A stretch of 51,067 nucleotides of DNA from an uncultured Moraxella sp. (GCF_945873075.1 NZ_CAMCBS010000016.1:1-51067); one strand, 5' to 3'; shown: positions 7,963 to 17,285, numbered from the stretch's first letter. A program made the numbers and translations. The notes: a model not told the origin generated them from the letters alone.

Positions 7963-9279
7963 ATGACTTTTCAAACTTTTTATCGCAGTGCCTTGAGTGC
8001 AAGTGTAGTATTGATTTTGGCATCTTGTGCTTCGCAACCATCGACACAACGTACGCCAATCAAAGTCGTGCAAGCCGATACGCCAAAACCTGTCATTGTC
8101 CAAGAAACTCGTCAAGTTGTCGTACAACCTACTCAGCCGAGCACCCAAAAGCCAAGCCAAGCCTATTACGCTAGTTTTGATGAGTGGCGCAATGATTTTC
8201 TTAGCCGTGCATCCGCCAAAGGTGTAGGCTCGGCAACGCTCAATCGCATGATGGCAAATGCCAGTCTAAATCAACGAGTCATTGACCTTGACCGCAGCCA
8301 AGCGGAATTTACCAAAATGCCGTGGGAATATGTCGAGTCGGCAGCTTCATCAACTCGTATCAGTCAAGGTAAATCAAAGCTGAGTGAAAATTATAGTGTG
8401 CTTGCATCGGCAGAGAATATGTATGGTACATCAAAAGAAATCACGACCGCGATTTGGGGCATGGAGTCGTCATTTGGTGCGGCGACAGGTTCGATGGATT
8501 TGGTGAATGCGTTATCAAGCTTGGCTTATGATGGTCGTCGCCGTGAATTTGCCGAAAACCAGTTGCTTGCTATGGCGACTATGGCAGATCGTGGCGATGT
8601 ATACCTATCTCAGCTAAAAGGCTCATGGGCAGGCGGTATGGGGCATACGCAGTTTATCCCAACGACATGGCTTAGCGAAGGTGTTGATGGTAATGGTGAT
8701 GGGCACAAAGACCCTTGGAACTCTGCCGATGCACTAAGCTCAACAGCAAGCTATCTGGGCAATGCCGGCTGGGTGCGTGGTCTTGCGCCATTTTATGAAG
8801 TGCGACTACCGTCAGGCTTTGATTATACGCTACTCAATAGCGGTAAGCGTAGCCTAGATGCATGGAAAAGTGCAGGGCTAAGTGCCGTCGGTGGCGAAAG
8901 CTTTGGCGGTAATCATGAAGCTGAACTGTGGCTACCTGCAGGCAAAAATGGCCCAGCGCTGCTTTTAACCAAAAACTTTGATGTTATCAAGGTGTATAAT
9001 AACTCATCAAGCTATGCACTTGGTGTAGCACTACTTGCCAAGCGTATGGCGGGCGGTAGCGGTATCGTGCAGTCATGGCCACGAAACGAACAGCCATTAT
9101 CTCGCACGCAGGTACAAACTTTGCAGCGCAAACTGACCGAACTGGGCTATGACACAGGCGGTGTCGATGGCGTGGCAGGTGCTAATACTCGCAAGGCTTT
9201 TGCTCGTTGGCAGTCGGCAAACGGTCAAATCCCTGATGGCTTTATCAGCCAAAACACGGCAAGTAGCTTGATTTGGTAA
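7963..9279 (+). CDS. Lytic murein transglycosylase B family lipoprotein
   Basis: A 438-residue MltB-like enzyme that cleaves peptidoglycan glycan strands to 1,6-anhydromuropeptides, anchored as a lipoprotein. The signal peptide ends in the lipobox LASC (lipidated Cys22). A Pro/Gln/Thr-rich linker follows to about residue 65, then the SLT domain with the catalytic Glu168 in WGMESSFG and the family motifs GSWAGGMGHTQFIPTTW and GNGDGHKDPWNSADAL. A peptidoglycan-binding domain of the PG_binding_1 type forms the last 60 or so residues (LQRKLTELGYDTGGVDGVAG). No strong ribosome binding site is seen upstream of the ATG. It is a single-gene unit closed by a terminator. Which MltB paralogue it is cannot be settled here. 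Confidence 0.92.
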   Translation: MTFQTFYRSALSASVVLILASCASQPSTQRTPIKVVQADTPKPVIVQETRQVVVQPTQPSTQKPSQAYYASFDEWRNDFLSRASAKGVGSATLNRMMANASLNQRVIDLDRSQAEFTKMPWEYVESAASSTRISQGKSKLSENYSVLASAENMYGTSKEITTAIWGMESSFGAATGSMDLVNALSSLAYDGRRREFAENQLLAMATMADRGDVYLSQLKGSWAGGMGHTQFIPTTWLSEGVDGNGDGHKDPWNSADALSSTASYLGNAGWVRGLAPFYEVRLPSGFDYTLLNSGKRSLDAWKSAGLSAVGGESFGGNHEAELWLPAGKNGPALLLTKNFDVIKVYNNSSSYALGVALLAKRMAGGSGIVQSWPRNEQPLSRTQVQTLQRKLTELGYDTGGVDGVAGANTRKAFARWQSANGQIPDGFISQNTASSLIW

Positions 9280-9292
9280 GCTTGGCTTAAGA

Positions 9293-9324
9293 CAAAAAGA
9301 GAATGCAGTGCGTTCTCTTTTTTT
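9293..9324 (+). terminator. Terminator after the transglycosylase gene
   Basis: AAAGAGAATGC pairs with GCGTTCTCTTT around an AGT loop (one G-U pair), followed by a T-run ending near 9324. Confidence 0.8.
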
Positions 9325-9411
9325 ATGAGTTTTGTCATCTTTGGGGTTTTAAAATCCGCCTTTTATCCCCATAATTCACCATAATTCACTCATCTCATCA
9401 GAAAAAAAACC

Positions 9412-11523
9412 ATGCGACAACCAACCACCCGAGCCGACATTCAGACCAATCAACTTGCCAAACAACTGCAAGATGAGGCCCAGCTAACAGGTGTCAATGC
9501 GTCAGGCACACAAATTAGTAGCCAAGCCTTTGATATGGTGACAGAATTTGAGCCATCAGGCGACCAGCCGACCGCCATTGCTAGCCTTGTCAAGGGCGTG
9601 GAGTCAGGCATGACAGGGCAACTACTGCTTGGCGTGACAGGCTCTGGCAAGACCTATACGATGGCAAAGGTCATCGCCGAGTGCGGACGACCTGCGATTA
9701 TCATGGCGCATAATAAGACTTTGGCAGCACAGCTGTATGGCGAGTTTAAGGCGTTTTTTCCGCACAATGCCGTAGAGTATTTTGTCAGCTATTATGACTA
9801 TTATCAGCCCGAAGCTTATGTGCCTGCGAGCGATACATTTATTGAAAAAGACAGTGCCATCAATGACCACATTGACCAGATGCGACTATCCGCCACGCGA
9901 GCACTGCTTGAGCGTCGTGATGCGATTATCATTGCATCGGTGTCTGCCATTTATGGCTTGGGCGACCCCGAAAGCTATCTAAAAATGCTGCTGCACATCG
10001 TGGTGGGTGATCGTGTGGATCGCAATGCCATCATCAAGCGACTGGTGGAACTACAATACGAGCGTAATGAGCTGGACTTTGGGCGAGGTACTTATCGCAT
10101 TCGTGGTGAGACTTTGGATATTTATCCTGCTGAAAGTGAGTCGTTGGCGGTGCGTATTGCGATGTTTGACGATGAAGTGGAAAAAATTTCATGGTTTGAC
10201 CCCTTGACAGGCAAGGCAATCAAGTCCGTGCCACGCATTACCATTTATCCAAAATCGCACTATGTCACGCCCAAAGACAAGCTCATGGAAGCATCCGAGA
10301 CCATCAAAGCTGAGCTTGCCGAGCGGTTGGAATATTTTCGTGCCAATGATAAGCTGATAGAGGCACAGCGTATCAAAGAGCGGACGCAGTATGACCTTGA
10401 GATGATTCAGCAGCTTGGCTATTGTAATGGTATTGAGAACTATTCTCGTCATCTATCAGGCAGACCGGCTGGTGAAGCACCGCCGACTTTGTTTGACTAT
10501 ATCCCGCCTGACGCACTGCTATTTATTGACGAAAGTCATGTCACCGTACCGCAGATTGGGGCGATGTATAAGGGTGATAGAAGTCGCAAAGAGACGCTGG
10601 TGCAGTATGGTTTTCGCCTGCCTAGTGCGATGGACAACCGCCCGATGAAGTTTGAAGAATGGGAGCGTATTGCCCCATCGACCATCTATGTGTCCGCCAC
10701 GCCTGCCCAGTACGAGCTTGAAAAATCCGAACAAATCGTCGAGCAAGTGGTGCGTCCCACAGGACTGGTTGACCCTGTGCTAGAAATACGCCCTGTACTG
10801 ACACAAGTGGATGATGTGCTGGGTGAGATTAACCTGCGTAAGGCGGTGGATGAACGAGTGCTGATTACCGTACTGACCAAACGCATGGCGGAAGATTTGA
10901 CCAGTTATCTTAAAGAATACGGCATTAAGGTCGCCTATCTACATTCGGATATTGATACCGTCGAGCGGATGAAAATCATCCACGAGCTGCGCACAGGTGT
11001 GCATGATGTACTGGTGGGGATTAACCTGCTGCGTGAGGGGCTGGATATGCCTGAAGTGAGCTTGGTGGCGATTTTTGATGCGGACAAAGAAGGCTTTTTG
11101 CGTTCGGAGCGTTCGCTCATTCAGACCATTGGGCGTGCCGCTCGCCATGTCAATGGCAAGGCAATCCTATATGCTGATAGCATCACGCCGAGTATGCAAC
11201 GAGCGATGGAAGAAACCGAACGCCGCCGTGCTAAGCAAATCGCCTACAATACCGAGCATGGCATCATCCCAAAATCCGCCACTCGCCAAATCACTGATAA
11301 GATTGATACAGGTGATGATGAAAATACCGAAGTGGTGCGCATTGTGCTGTCTGAAGCACTGCAAGGTGTGGACGAAAGTATTTTGCATTCGCCCAAATTA
11401 CTTGCCAAAGAAATCGCTCGCCTAGAAAAACAAATGCAAGCACTCTCCCGAGAGCTAAAATTTGAAGAAGCGATGAAAGTGCGTGATACGATGCTTGCGT
11501 TAAAAGAGTTGATGGTGAAGTAA
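9412..11523 (+). CDS. uvrB: Excinuclease ABC subunit B
   Basis: UvrB is the damage-verifying helicase-like subunit of nucleotide excision repair, loaded by UvrA and partner of UvrC. The 703-residue product shows the Walker A motif GVTGSGKT (74-81), the beta-hairpin region [12 protein letters not shown], the DESH box (FIDESHVT), the helicase motifs [12 protein letters not shown] and QTIGRAARH, and a C-terminal UVR motif ([19 protein letters not shown]). The conserved core begins at [11 protein letters not shown] near residue 46, so the first 40 or so residues are an extension compared with E. coli. An internal ATG at 9535 would give the usual length, but no better ribosome binding site is seen there. 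It stands alone. Confidence 0.97.
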   Translation: MRQPTTRADIQTNQLAKQLQDEAQLTGVNASGTQISSQAFDMVTEFEPSGDQPTAIASLVKGVESGMTGQLLLGVTGSGKTYTMAKVIAECGRPAIIMAHNKTLAAQLYGEFKAFFPHNAVEYFVSYYDYYQPEAYVPASDTFIEKDSAINDHIDQMRLSATRALLERRDAIIIASVSAIYGLGDPESYLKMLLHIVVGDRVDRNAIIKRLVELQYERNELDFGRGTYRIRGETLDIYPAESESLAVRIAMFDDEVEKISWFDPLTGKAIKSVPRITIYPKSHYVTPKDKLMEASETIKAELAERLEYFRANDKLIEAQRIKERTQYDLEMIQQLGYCNGIENYSRHLSGRPAGEAPPTLFDYIPPDALLFIDESHVTVPQIGAMYKGDRSRKETLVQYGFRLPSAMDNRPMKFEEWERIAPSTIYVSATPAQYELEKSEQIVEQVVRPTGLVDPVLEIRPVLTQVDDVLGEINLRKAVDERVLITVLTKRMAEDLTSYLKEYGIKVAYLHSDIDTVERMKIIHELRTGVHDVLVGINLLREGLDMPEVSLVAIFDADKEGFLRSERSLIQTIGRAARHVNGKAILYADSITPSMQRAMEETERRRAKQIAYNTEHGIIPKSATRQITDKIDTGDDENTEVVRIVLSEALQGVDESILHSPKLLAKEIARLEKQMQALSRELKFEEAMKVRDTMLALKELMVK

Positions 11524-11632
11524 AAATAATGGTAAATTAAAAGCTAAATAATGCTAATTTTACCCAAATTGAAACATCAATACGCCCTAATTGTGCTACA
11601 ATAAAATCATAGGTGATAAAATGGAGATAGCT

Positions 11633-11908
11633 ATGTTACAAGCTCATTGTATTACGCTTAATTTACCGATAGAACAGGGTGTTATTACTGTGCCACAATG
11701 GTGCTTGGATAAATATCATCTTGATGATGGCGTGCAAGTGCAGATTAAAATTGAATTACTTGGGCAATCTGAAATCACAAACAATATTAGCGATACGGTT
11801 GCTCGTGTTGGTGGGCTGTTAGCACCGCACATCAAAAAACCATTAACACTAGATGAAATGAATGCAGGTATTGCTCAGTATTTTTCGGCACAATCAAATG
11901 GAAATTAA
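11633..11908 (+). CDS. Antitoxin of a VapBC-type pair (AbrB/MazE-like)
   Basis: A 91-residue protein. Its first half (LNLPIEQGVITVPQWCLDKYHLDDGVQVQIKIEL) resembles a swapped-hairpin AbrB/MazE DNA-binding domain. Its second half (LAPHIKKPLTLDEMNAGIAQYF) resembles the antitoxin tail that wraps around a PIN toxin. The ATG at 11633 has GGAG six bases upstream; an ATG at 11621 in the same frame, with AGGTG upstream, is also possible. It lies 6 bp before the toxin gene. Such antitoxins normally repress their own operon. The family call rests on pattern and position. Confidence 0.75.
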   Translation: MLQAHCITLNLPIEQGVITVPQWCLDKYHLDDGVQVQIKIELLGQSEITNNISDTVARVGGLLAPHIKKPLTLDEMNAGIAQYFSAQSNGN

Positions 11909-11914
11909 AGTGCT

Positions 11915-12334
11915 ATGATTTCATTAGATACCAATGTATTGGTGAGATTTTTGACCCAAGATGATATGTCCCAATATTTGACAGTGGCTCAATTATTAAC
12001 CCATCTTGAAAAAGACAATCGGCAGGCTTTTGTGTCTTTATTGGTGGTTATAGAAATTAATTGGGTGTTGGGATTTAGCTATCGTTTGGAGCGTGTGCAG
12101 ATTATTGAGGCATTACTTGCTTTGATGGAATTGCCCATGCTTAATTTTGAGCATTCACAAAAACTCAAAGCATGCCTACAAAACGCTCGGCAAAATACCT
12201 TTGATTTATCTGATTTACTCATTGCCTTAAAGTCATCAGAGCACGATGCTTTACCTGTCATGACTTTTGATAAAAAAGCCAGCAAAGCACAAGGATTTGT
12301 CTTGCTAACCCAAGCTTTTGACCAAGCGATATGA
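11915..12334 (+). CDS. PIN-domain ribonuclease toxin (VapC family)
   Basis: A 139-residue PIN domain. The acidic metal-binding residues are visible: D5 in ISLDTNVLVRFL, E47 in VVIEINWVL, D97/D100 in FDLSDLLIA, and D119 in MTFDKKASK. VapC toxins cleave specific tRNAs or rRNA and are neutralised by the upstream antitoxin. All catalytic positions appear intact, so the toxin is probably active. The stop codon overlaps the start of the following glycosylase-like gene by 4 bp (ATGA). Confidence 0.87.
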   Translation: MISLDTNVLVRFLTQDDMSQYLTVAQLLTHLEKDNRQAFVSLLVVIEINWVLGFSYRLERVQIIEALLALMELPMLNFEHSQKLKACLQNARQNTFDLSDLLIALKSSEHDALPVMTFDKKASKAQGFVLLTQAFDQAI

Positions 12335-12927
12335 CCATCGAAACCCACCCACTTGCCCCATTTACCCCACCTAATGCCAAAGTGCTGATTTTGGGCAGTT
12401 TCCCACCGCCACAGATGCGCTGGAAAATGCCATTTTATTATCCCAATTTTAATAATGATTTTTGGCGGATTATGGGCTTGGTATTTTTTGATAATAAAGA
12501 TAAATTTATCAATACAACGGACAAAAGCTTTTATCAAGATAAAATTGAGCAGTTTCTTAACCGTACAGGCATCGCCATCAGCGATACCGCTTATCAAGTC
12601 AAACGCCTACAAAATAACGCATCGGATAAATTCTTAGAAGTCATCACACCGATGGATGTTGCGGGTATTTTGGATAAATTACCCAATTGCACAAGCATCA
12701 TCACCACAGGCGAAAAAGCTACGCAAATTTTATGTGATCGTTATTTAAATCCCAATCAAGCATTACCAAAAGTCGGACAATCGGTGGATTTGATGATAAA
12801 TGGTAAAGCCATCACCTTGTACCGCCTGCCGTCATCATCACGGGCATATCCGATGAGCCTTGAGAAAAAAGCAATGGCTTATCGGCAGGTACTTGGTCGG
12901 CTTGCGTTGGTTTCTGATTGTGTTTGA
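12331..12927 (+). CDS. Uracil-DNA glycosylase superfamily protein (G/U mismatch-type)
   Basis: A 198-residue protein of the uracil-DNA glycosylase fold. The N-terminal LILGSFPPPQMRW segment fits the nucleotide-binding motif. FYYPNFNNDFWRIM is the helical region typical of the mismatch-specific group, and RLPSSSRAYPMSLEKK near the C-terminus fits the minor-groove-reading loop. It would excise damaged or mispaired bases to start base excision repair. Its start overlaps the vapC stop, so it is translationally coupled to a toxin gene, an unusual neighbour. The precise base specificity is unknown. Confidence 0.72.
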   Translation: MTIETHPLAPFTPPNAKVLILGSFPPPQMRWKMPFYYPNFNNDFWRIMGLVFFDNKDKFINTTDKSFYQDKIEQFLNRTGIAISDTAYQVKRLQNNASDKFLEVITPMDVAGILDKLPNCTSIITTGEKATQILCDRYLNPNQALPKVGQSVDLMINGKAITLYRLPSSSRAYPMSLEKKAMAYRQVLGRLALVSDCV

Positions 12928-13042
12928 TGGTGCATGAGCAAGTGGCAAAAGCGGTTTGTTCCCACCCAAAATTTTGCTAAAATAACCATCATTTATTCCC
13001 AAAATTTCTTAGTCAATTAAAAACATCAAACAGGATTTTGTT

Positions 13043-14245
13043 ATGTCACAGTTTTTTGAGCGTCTGACAGCAGAGCAAAAACAAGCACTTGCCAAGATTC
13101 CCACACCATACTACCTACTCGATGAACGAGCGATTATTGACAATCTTATCATCACCGACAAGCTGTGCCAAGACAGCGGTGCGAAGGCATTGCTTGCACT
13201 CAAATGCTTTGCTACTTGGGGCGTGTTTGATGCGATGAAGCCCTATCTGCACGGCACGACATCGTCATCGCTCAAAGAAGTCCGTCTAGGTAAAGAATGC
13301 TTTGGCGGCGAAACGCACGCTTATAGTGTGGCGTATAGTGAGCATGAGATTGATGAAGTGCTCGAGTATGCCGATAAGATTATTTTTAATTCATTTAATC
13401 AATTGGTACGCTTTGGCAAAAAAGCTGCCGCCAAAAACATCCCTGTGGGTCTGCGTCTTAATCCACAAACGAGCAATTCATCATTCATCATCGCCGACCC
13501 TGCCAGACCCTTTAGCCGACTTGGTGAGCATGATGTCGATGCTATCATGGCGGTGGCGGATAGCATCAGCGGTGTGATGATTCATAATAACTGCGAAAAT
13601 GCTGATTTTGAAGCATTTAGCCAAAGCCTTGCGGATATCGAAGGGCGATTTGACAAGCTGTTTCACCGTCTAGAGTGGATTAGCTTTGGTGGCGGTATTC
13701 ACTTTATCGACCCTGATTATCCCTTAGAAAAATTTTGCAATCGTCTCAAAGAATTTAGCGATAAATACGGCGTGCAGATTTATCTAGAGCCGGGCGAAGC
13801 GTCAGTCCATCAAGGAGCAGTGCTGGTGACAAGCGTTCTTGATACACTGCACAATGGCAAGCCTTTGGCGGTGGTGGATGCATCGATTGAAGCACATATG
13901 TTAGATTTGCTCATCTATCGTCAGTCATCACCACTTGCCTATGTCAATGATACGGCGTATGACATCAAAGGTGGTGATTTTGATGGCGTGACAGCCGATG
14001 AGACGGCGGTGCGCATCTATGGCAAATCATGCCTAGCGGGGGATATTTTTGGGGATTATACGCTGAATAAACCCCTGCAAATCGGTGATAAAGTCGCCTT
14101 TGGCAATGCTGCTGCCTATACGATGGTTAAGAAAAACTGGTTTAATGGCGTGGATATGCCGTCGATTGTCATCATCCGTCAAAGCGGTGAAGTCGTCGTA
14201 CAGCGACAGTTTGATTATGAGGATTATAAAAACAGCTTGTCATAA
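13043..14245 (+). CDS. nspC: Carboxynorspermidine/carboxyspermidine decarboxylase
   Basis: This 400-residue PLP enzyme of the alanine-racemase-fold decarboxylase class removes the carboxyl group from carboxyspermidine or carboxynorspermidine in the alternative polyamine pathway. The PLP lysine is K54 in LLALKCFATWG. The product-side motifs EPGEASVHQGAVLVTSVLD and DASIEAHMLD are those of NspC. It works with the dehydrogenase at 15310, which makes its substrate. In most genomes the two are adjacent; here an interrupted ORF lies between them. The last 19 bases around its stop codon are repeated at 15087-15105. Confidence 0.95.
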   Translation: MSQFFERLTAEQKQALAKIPTPYYLLDERAIIDNLIITDKLCQDSGAKALLALKCFATWGVFDAMKPYLHGTTSSSLKEVRLGKECFGGETHAYSVAYSEHEIDEVLEYADKIIFNSFNQLVRFGKKAAAKNIPVGLRLNPQTSNSSFIIADPARPFSRLGEHDVDAIMAVADSISGVMIHNNCENADFEAFSQSLADIEGRFDKLFHRLEWISFGGGIHFIDPDYPLEKFCNRLKEFSDKYGVQIYLEPGEASVHQGAVLVTSVLDTLHNGKPLAVVDASIEAHMLDLLIYRQSSPLAYVNDTAYDIKGGDFDGVTADETAVRIYGKSCLAGDIFGDYTLNKPLQIGDKVAFGNAAAYTMVKKNWFNGVDMPSIVIIRQSGEVVVQRQFDYEDYKNSLS

Positions 14246-14246
14246 A
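14228..14246 (+). repeat. 19-bp direct repeat, left copy (3' end of nspC)
   Basis: The sequence AAAAACAGCTTGTCATAAA covers the final codons and stop of nspC. An exact copy lies at 15087-15105, on the far side of the interrupted ORF. Confidence 0.9.
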
Positions 14247-14259
14247 TGCAGAATAGCTT

Positions 14260-15075
14260 ATGAATACACCAAAAGTTGAAATCTATCAGATTTTTTATAA
14301 TGATGCGACCAAATAGTCGCTCGACCCTGATTTTATCCCATTGAATAATACGCACGGTCCAAAACAGTGGTATGAATTTTATCCGATTTTGCAGTTTTTG
14401 AACACGCATGACCTTGATGATGATACTTATTATGGCTTTTTGTCACCGAAGTTTTTTGAAAAAACAGGCGTGCTTGGCAAGGATTTGCATCAGTTGATTC
14501 AACACCATGCCATCGATGCAAATGGTAATAGTGTGGATGTGTTTTTGTCATCGGTAGGGCATGGTGCACTTGCCTACCATCAAAATTTATTTTATCAAGG
14601 CGATCAAGCACACTCTGGACTTTTGGCGTTATCACAGCAAGTTTTGGATCGATTGAATGTTAATATTAATTTAACAAATTTGGTAACAACCAATTACAGC
14701 TCTGCATTTTGCAATTATATTGTTGCCAAAAAATCCTATTGGCAGGCATGGCATCAGTTGGCGAATGGGTTTTATCGCTTAGTCGAAGAAGATGAAACTG
14801 AGTTTGGGCAGGCTTTGCGAGCCATGACAGACTATGATGGCAATCAAGCGGCGATGCGTACTTTTATCCAAGAACGCTTTGTTGAAGTGATTTTGGCGAT
14901 GAGTCCGTTTCGGACGATGCCATTTGGTCGAGAATTAACATTATTTCAAGCTGAGTCTCGCTCAGTGCTGGCGCTTTGCCATTTATTTAAAGTCAAATAC
15001 CAAAACTCAAGCGATCCAACTGATTTGATAGTTTATCAGCGGTTGCGTGAACTGGTTTCATTCACAGCATCGTGA
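14260..15075 (+). pseudogene. Hypothetical ORF interrupted by an in-frame TAG
   Basis: Reading from the ATG at 14260 gives MNTPKVEIYQIFYNDATK, then TAG at 14314-14316. The same frame continues with SLDPDFIPLNNT and on without a stop to 15075 (272 codons in all). The downstream part carries conserved-looking blocks: WYEFYPILQFL, YYGFLSPKFFEKTG and NYIVAKKSYWQAW. These resemble a family of uncharacterised proteins found near polysaccharide genes (recalled, not searched). The sequence on both sides of the TAG reads as one protein, so this looks like a CAG-to-TAG type nonsense mutation. A re-initiated product from about 14341 is possible, but would lack the first 27 residues. The ORF is more AT-rich than its neighbours and sits between 19-bp direct repeats. 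Confidence 0.7.
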
Positions 15076-15086
15076 TTACACTGCCA

Positions 15087-15105
15087 AAAAACAGCTTGTC
15101 ATAAA
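15087..15105 (+). repeat. 19-bp direct repeat, right copy
   Basis: Identical to 14228-14246. It reads as a detached copy of the nspC tail (K-N-S-L-S-stop) downstream of the interrupted ORF. The remaining sequence up to 15290 holds no convincing gene. Confidence 0.9.
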
Positions 15106-15309
15106 AATTATCCATATTTGGCATAAAATCATCATCAAACGGTTGAAAATTCGCCAAATACTCGTTATTATTTTATGCTTTGTCAAGCTTATGAGTTTGC
15201 ATAGGTATTGATGGATTTTGGGTGCATGGATTTTCCTTGAAGTCTTCCTTTTTAATTCATGCATAATATTGATTTTGCTTATCTTTTTAGGCATAAAGGA
15301 GGATTTATC

Positions 15310-16560
15310 ATGACTCAACCGAATGTTTTGATTATTGGTGCTGGCGGTGTGGCGCAGGTCGTGGCGCACAAATGTGCGATGGCAAATGATGTGTTTGGCG
15401 AAATTCATATCGCATCACGCACCAAAGAAAAATGCGATACCATTGCAACGAGCGTCGCCGAAAAGGGCAGTTTTAAGCGGGATGCGGTATTGCACACGCA
15501 CGCACTGGATGCACTAGATAGCGATGCGGTGGCGCAGCTTATCCGTGATGCAGACATCCAAATCGTCATCAATGTCGGCTCACCATTTGTCAATATGAGC
15601 GTGATGGATGCGTGTATCCAGACGGGTACGCATTATCTGGATACGGCGATTTATGAAGATCCGACCAAGATTTGCGAAGCGCCACCGTGGTATGAGAACT
15701 ACGAATGGAAAAAGCGTGATGCCTTTAAACAAGCAGGGGCGACAGCGATCTTAGGTGTGGGCTTTGACCCGGGTGTGGTGAATGCTTATGCTCGTTTGGG
15801 TGTTGAGTATTTTGATACAGATACTGTAACAGATATTGATATTATTGATATCAATGCAGGCAGTCATGGTAAGTATTTTGCCACCAATTTTGACCCTGAG
15901 ATTAATTTTCGGGAATTTACCGGCGTCGTTTATTCTTGGCAAAATCGTGCTTGGCAGACCAATCAGATGTTTGAAGTCAAGCGTACCGATGACCTACCTG
16001 TAGTCGGCGTCCAAAACAGCTACCTATCAGGGCATGATGAGCTGCATTCATTGCACAAGAACCTAAATGTGCCAAATATCCGTTTTTGGATGGGCTTTGG
16101 CGAGCATTATATGAATGTCTTTGGCGTGCTAAAAAACTTAGGCCTATTATCAGAGCAACCTGTCAAAACCGCCGAAGGGCTTGAAGTTGTGCCATTAAAA
16201 GTGGTCAAAGCTGTACTGCCTGATCCATCGAGCCTTGCGCCAAATTATAAGGGCAAAACCTGTATCGGCAACAAGGTCAAAGGCAAAAAAGACGGCGTGG
16301 ATGGCGAGATTTTTATTTATAACATCGCCGATCACGAAGAAGCGTATAGCGAAGTTGGTAGTCAGGGTATCTCTTATACCGCAGGCGTGCCACCGGTTGC
16401 AGCGGCGATTTTGATTGCCACTGGTGAGTGGAATGTCGGCACGATGGTCAATGTCGAAGAGCTTGACGCTCGCCCATTTATCAATCTACTAAACCAAATG
16501 GGCCTGCCAACTCGTATCATGGATAAAGATGGCGATCGCTTGCTAGAATTTGCCGTATAA
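15310..16560 (+). CDS. Carboxynorspermidine/carboxyspermidine dehydrogenase
   Basis: This 416-residue enzyme of the saccharopine dehydrogenase family condenses L-aspartate semialdehyde with a diamine (putrescine or 1,3-diaminopropane), reducing the product with NADPH to carboxyspermidine or carboxynorspermidine. The N-terminal Rossmann motif IIGAGGVAQVVAHKCA is clear. GVGFDPGVVNAYAR and DINAGSHGKYFATNFDPEINFRE match the family. The ATG at 15310 has GGAGG at the right distance; an upstream in-frame start at 15259 is not supported. With nspC it forms the spermidine route used by bacteria without SpeD/SpeE. It ends in a short hairpin at 16588-16613. Confidence 0.93.
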   Translation: MTQPNVLIIGAGGVAQVVAHKCAMANDVFGEIHIASRTKEKCDTIATSVAEKGSFKRDAVLHTHALDALDSDAVAQLIRDADIQIVINVGSPFVNMSVMDACIQTGTHYLDTAIYEDPTKICEAPPWYENYEWKKRDAFKQAGATAILGVGFDPGVVNAYARLGVEYFDTDTVTDIDIIDINAGSHGKYFATNFDPEINFREFTGVVYSWQNRAWQTNQMFEVKRTDDLPVVGVQNSYLSGHDELHSLHKNLNVPNIRFWMGFGEHYMNVFGVLKNLGLLSEQPVKTAEGLEVVPLKVVKAVLPDPSSLAPNYKGKTCIGNKVKGKKDGVDGEIFIYNIADHEEAYSEVGSQGISYTAGVPPVAAAILIATGEWNVGTMVNVEELDARPFINLLNQMGLPTRIMDKDGDRLLEFAV

Positions 16561-16587
16561 TCGGTGAAATCCTAGGATGAATCAAAC

Positions 16588-16616
16588 ACGCACTTGGGGC
16601 AACTTAAGTGCGTTTG
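16588..16616 (+). terminator. Hairpin after the carboxynorspermidine dehydrogenase gene
   Basis: ACGCACTT (16588-16595) pairs with AAGTGCGT (16606-16613), followed by only TTG. It is a weak candidate terminator because the T-run is short. Confidence 0.5.
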
Positions 16617-16637
16617 TCATCTTTAACCCACTTTTTA

Positions 16638-16646
16638 TGCTATAAT
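16638..16646 (+). promoter_or_regulatory. Extended -10 element upstream of the queD-like gene
   Basis: TGCTATAAT at 16638-16646 contains a perfect TATAAT with an extended TG. No matching -35 box is evident. Confidence 0.45.
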
Positions 16647-16691
16647 AAAAATAATTCATCATACAAAATTCATCTAATAAAAAGGCACGCC

Positions 16692-17285
16692 ATGCGTATT
16701 CGCAAACTGTTTAAATTCGAAAATGCTCACATCGTCCGTAACTGCTCATCGGATCGCTGCAAACGCTCCATTCATGGGCATAGCTATCAAGTCGAGCTGA
16801 TTTTAGAAGCGCATCGATTGGATCATGGGCAGATGGTCTATGATTTTGGGTTATTAAAGGGTAATATCAAAGACATCATCGACAGCTTTGATCATGCCAT
16901 CACTTTTTGGGATAAAGATGATCCAAGCTATATTGAGGCTTGCAAAGACTTTAGCGCACGCTGGGTGAGCCTACCTGTCTCGCCGTCGGCTGAGCAGTTT
17001 AGCCGTGTGATTTTCTTTTGGGTCAATGAAATTTTAAAACAAACCCAAATGCAAAATGGCGAAGCGGATGTTTCGGTGTATTCGGTCATCGTCCATGAGA
17101 CGGCGACGGGCTATGCGCAGTGCTTTGCCGAAGATATCGTCAATGAACAAATGGGCAAGCTTGAGCTGGCTGACTTTGAATTTAGCGAGCAAGTGAGAGC
17201 CGAGTGGAGCGACCCGCAGATGTATGATAAGCTTGTGCGTGGCGAGAAGTTTTATAATCCACAAGTCAGCCTTCAGGTCAAATAA
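16692..17285 (+). CDS. queD: 6-carboxytetrahydropterin synthase-like protein
   Basis: A 197-residue T-fold protein of the 6-pyruvoyltetrahydropterin synthase/QueD family, expected to act on 7,8-dihydroneopterin triphosphate in queuosine synthesis. Zinc ligands are H13 (ENAHIVRN), H28 and H30 (IHGHSY). The likely catalytic Cys is C23, four residues before HGH instead of the three seen in E. coli QueD. Conserved acidic and histidine positions appear in VYDFGLLK, SFDHAI and VIVHETATG. It is longer than E. coli QueD (about 120 residues), with an extra C-terminal region. The ATG at 16692 matches the conserved start MRIRKLFKFENAH. It lies 2 bp before tsaE. The family is sure, the exact reaction less so. 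Confidence 0.75.
   Translation: MRIRKLFKFENAHIVRNCSSDRCKRSIHGHSYQVELILEAHRLDHGQMVYDFGLLKGNIKDIIDSFDHAITFWDKDDPSYIEACKDFSARWVSLPVSPSAEQFSRVIFFWVNEILKQTQMQNGEADVSVYSVIVHETATGYAQCFAEDIVNEQMGKLELADFEFSEQVRAEWSDPQMYDKLVRGEKFYNPQVSLQVK

Noticed and set aside
15076-15408. 110-codon minus-strand frame between the interrupted ORF and the dehydrogenase gene
   Set aside because: It overlaps the 5' end of the dehydrogenase gene, has low-complexity Ile/Lys/His content and no ribosome binding site.
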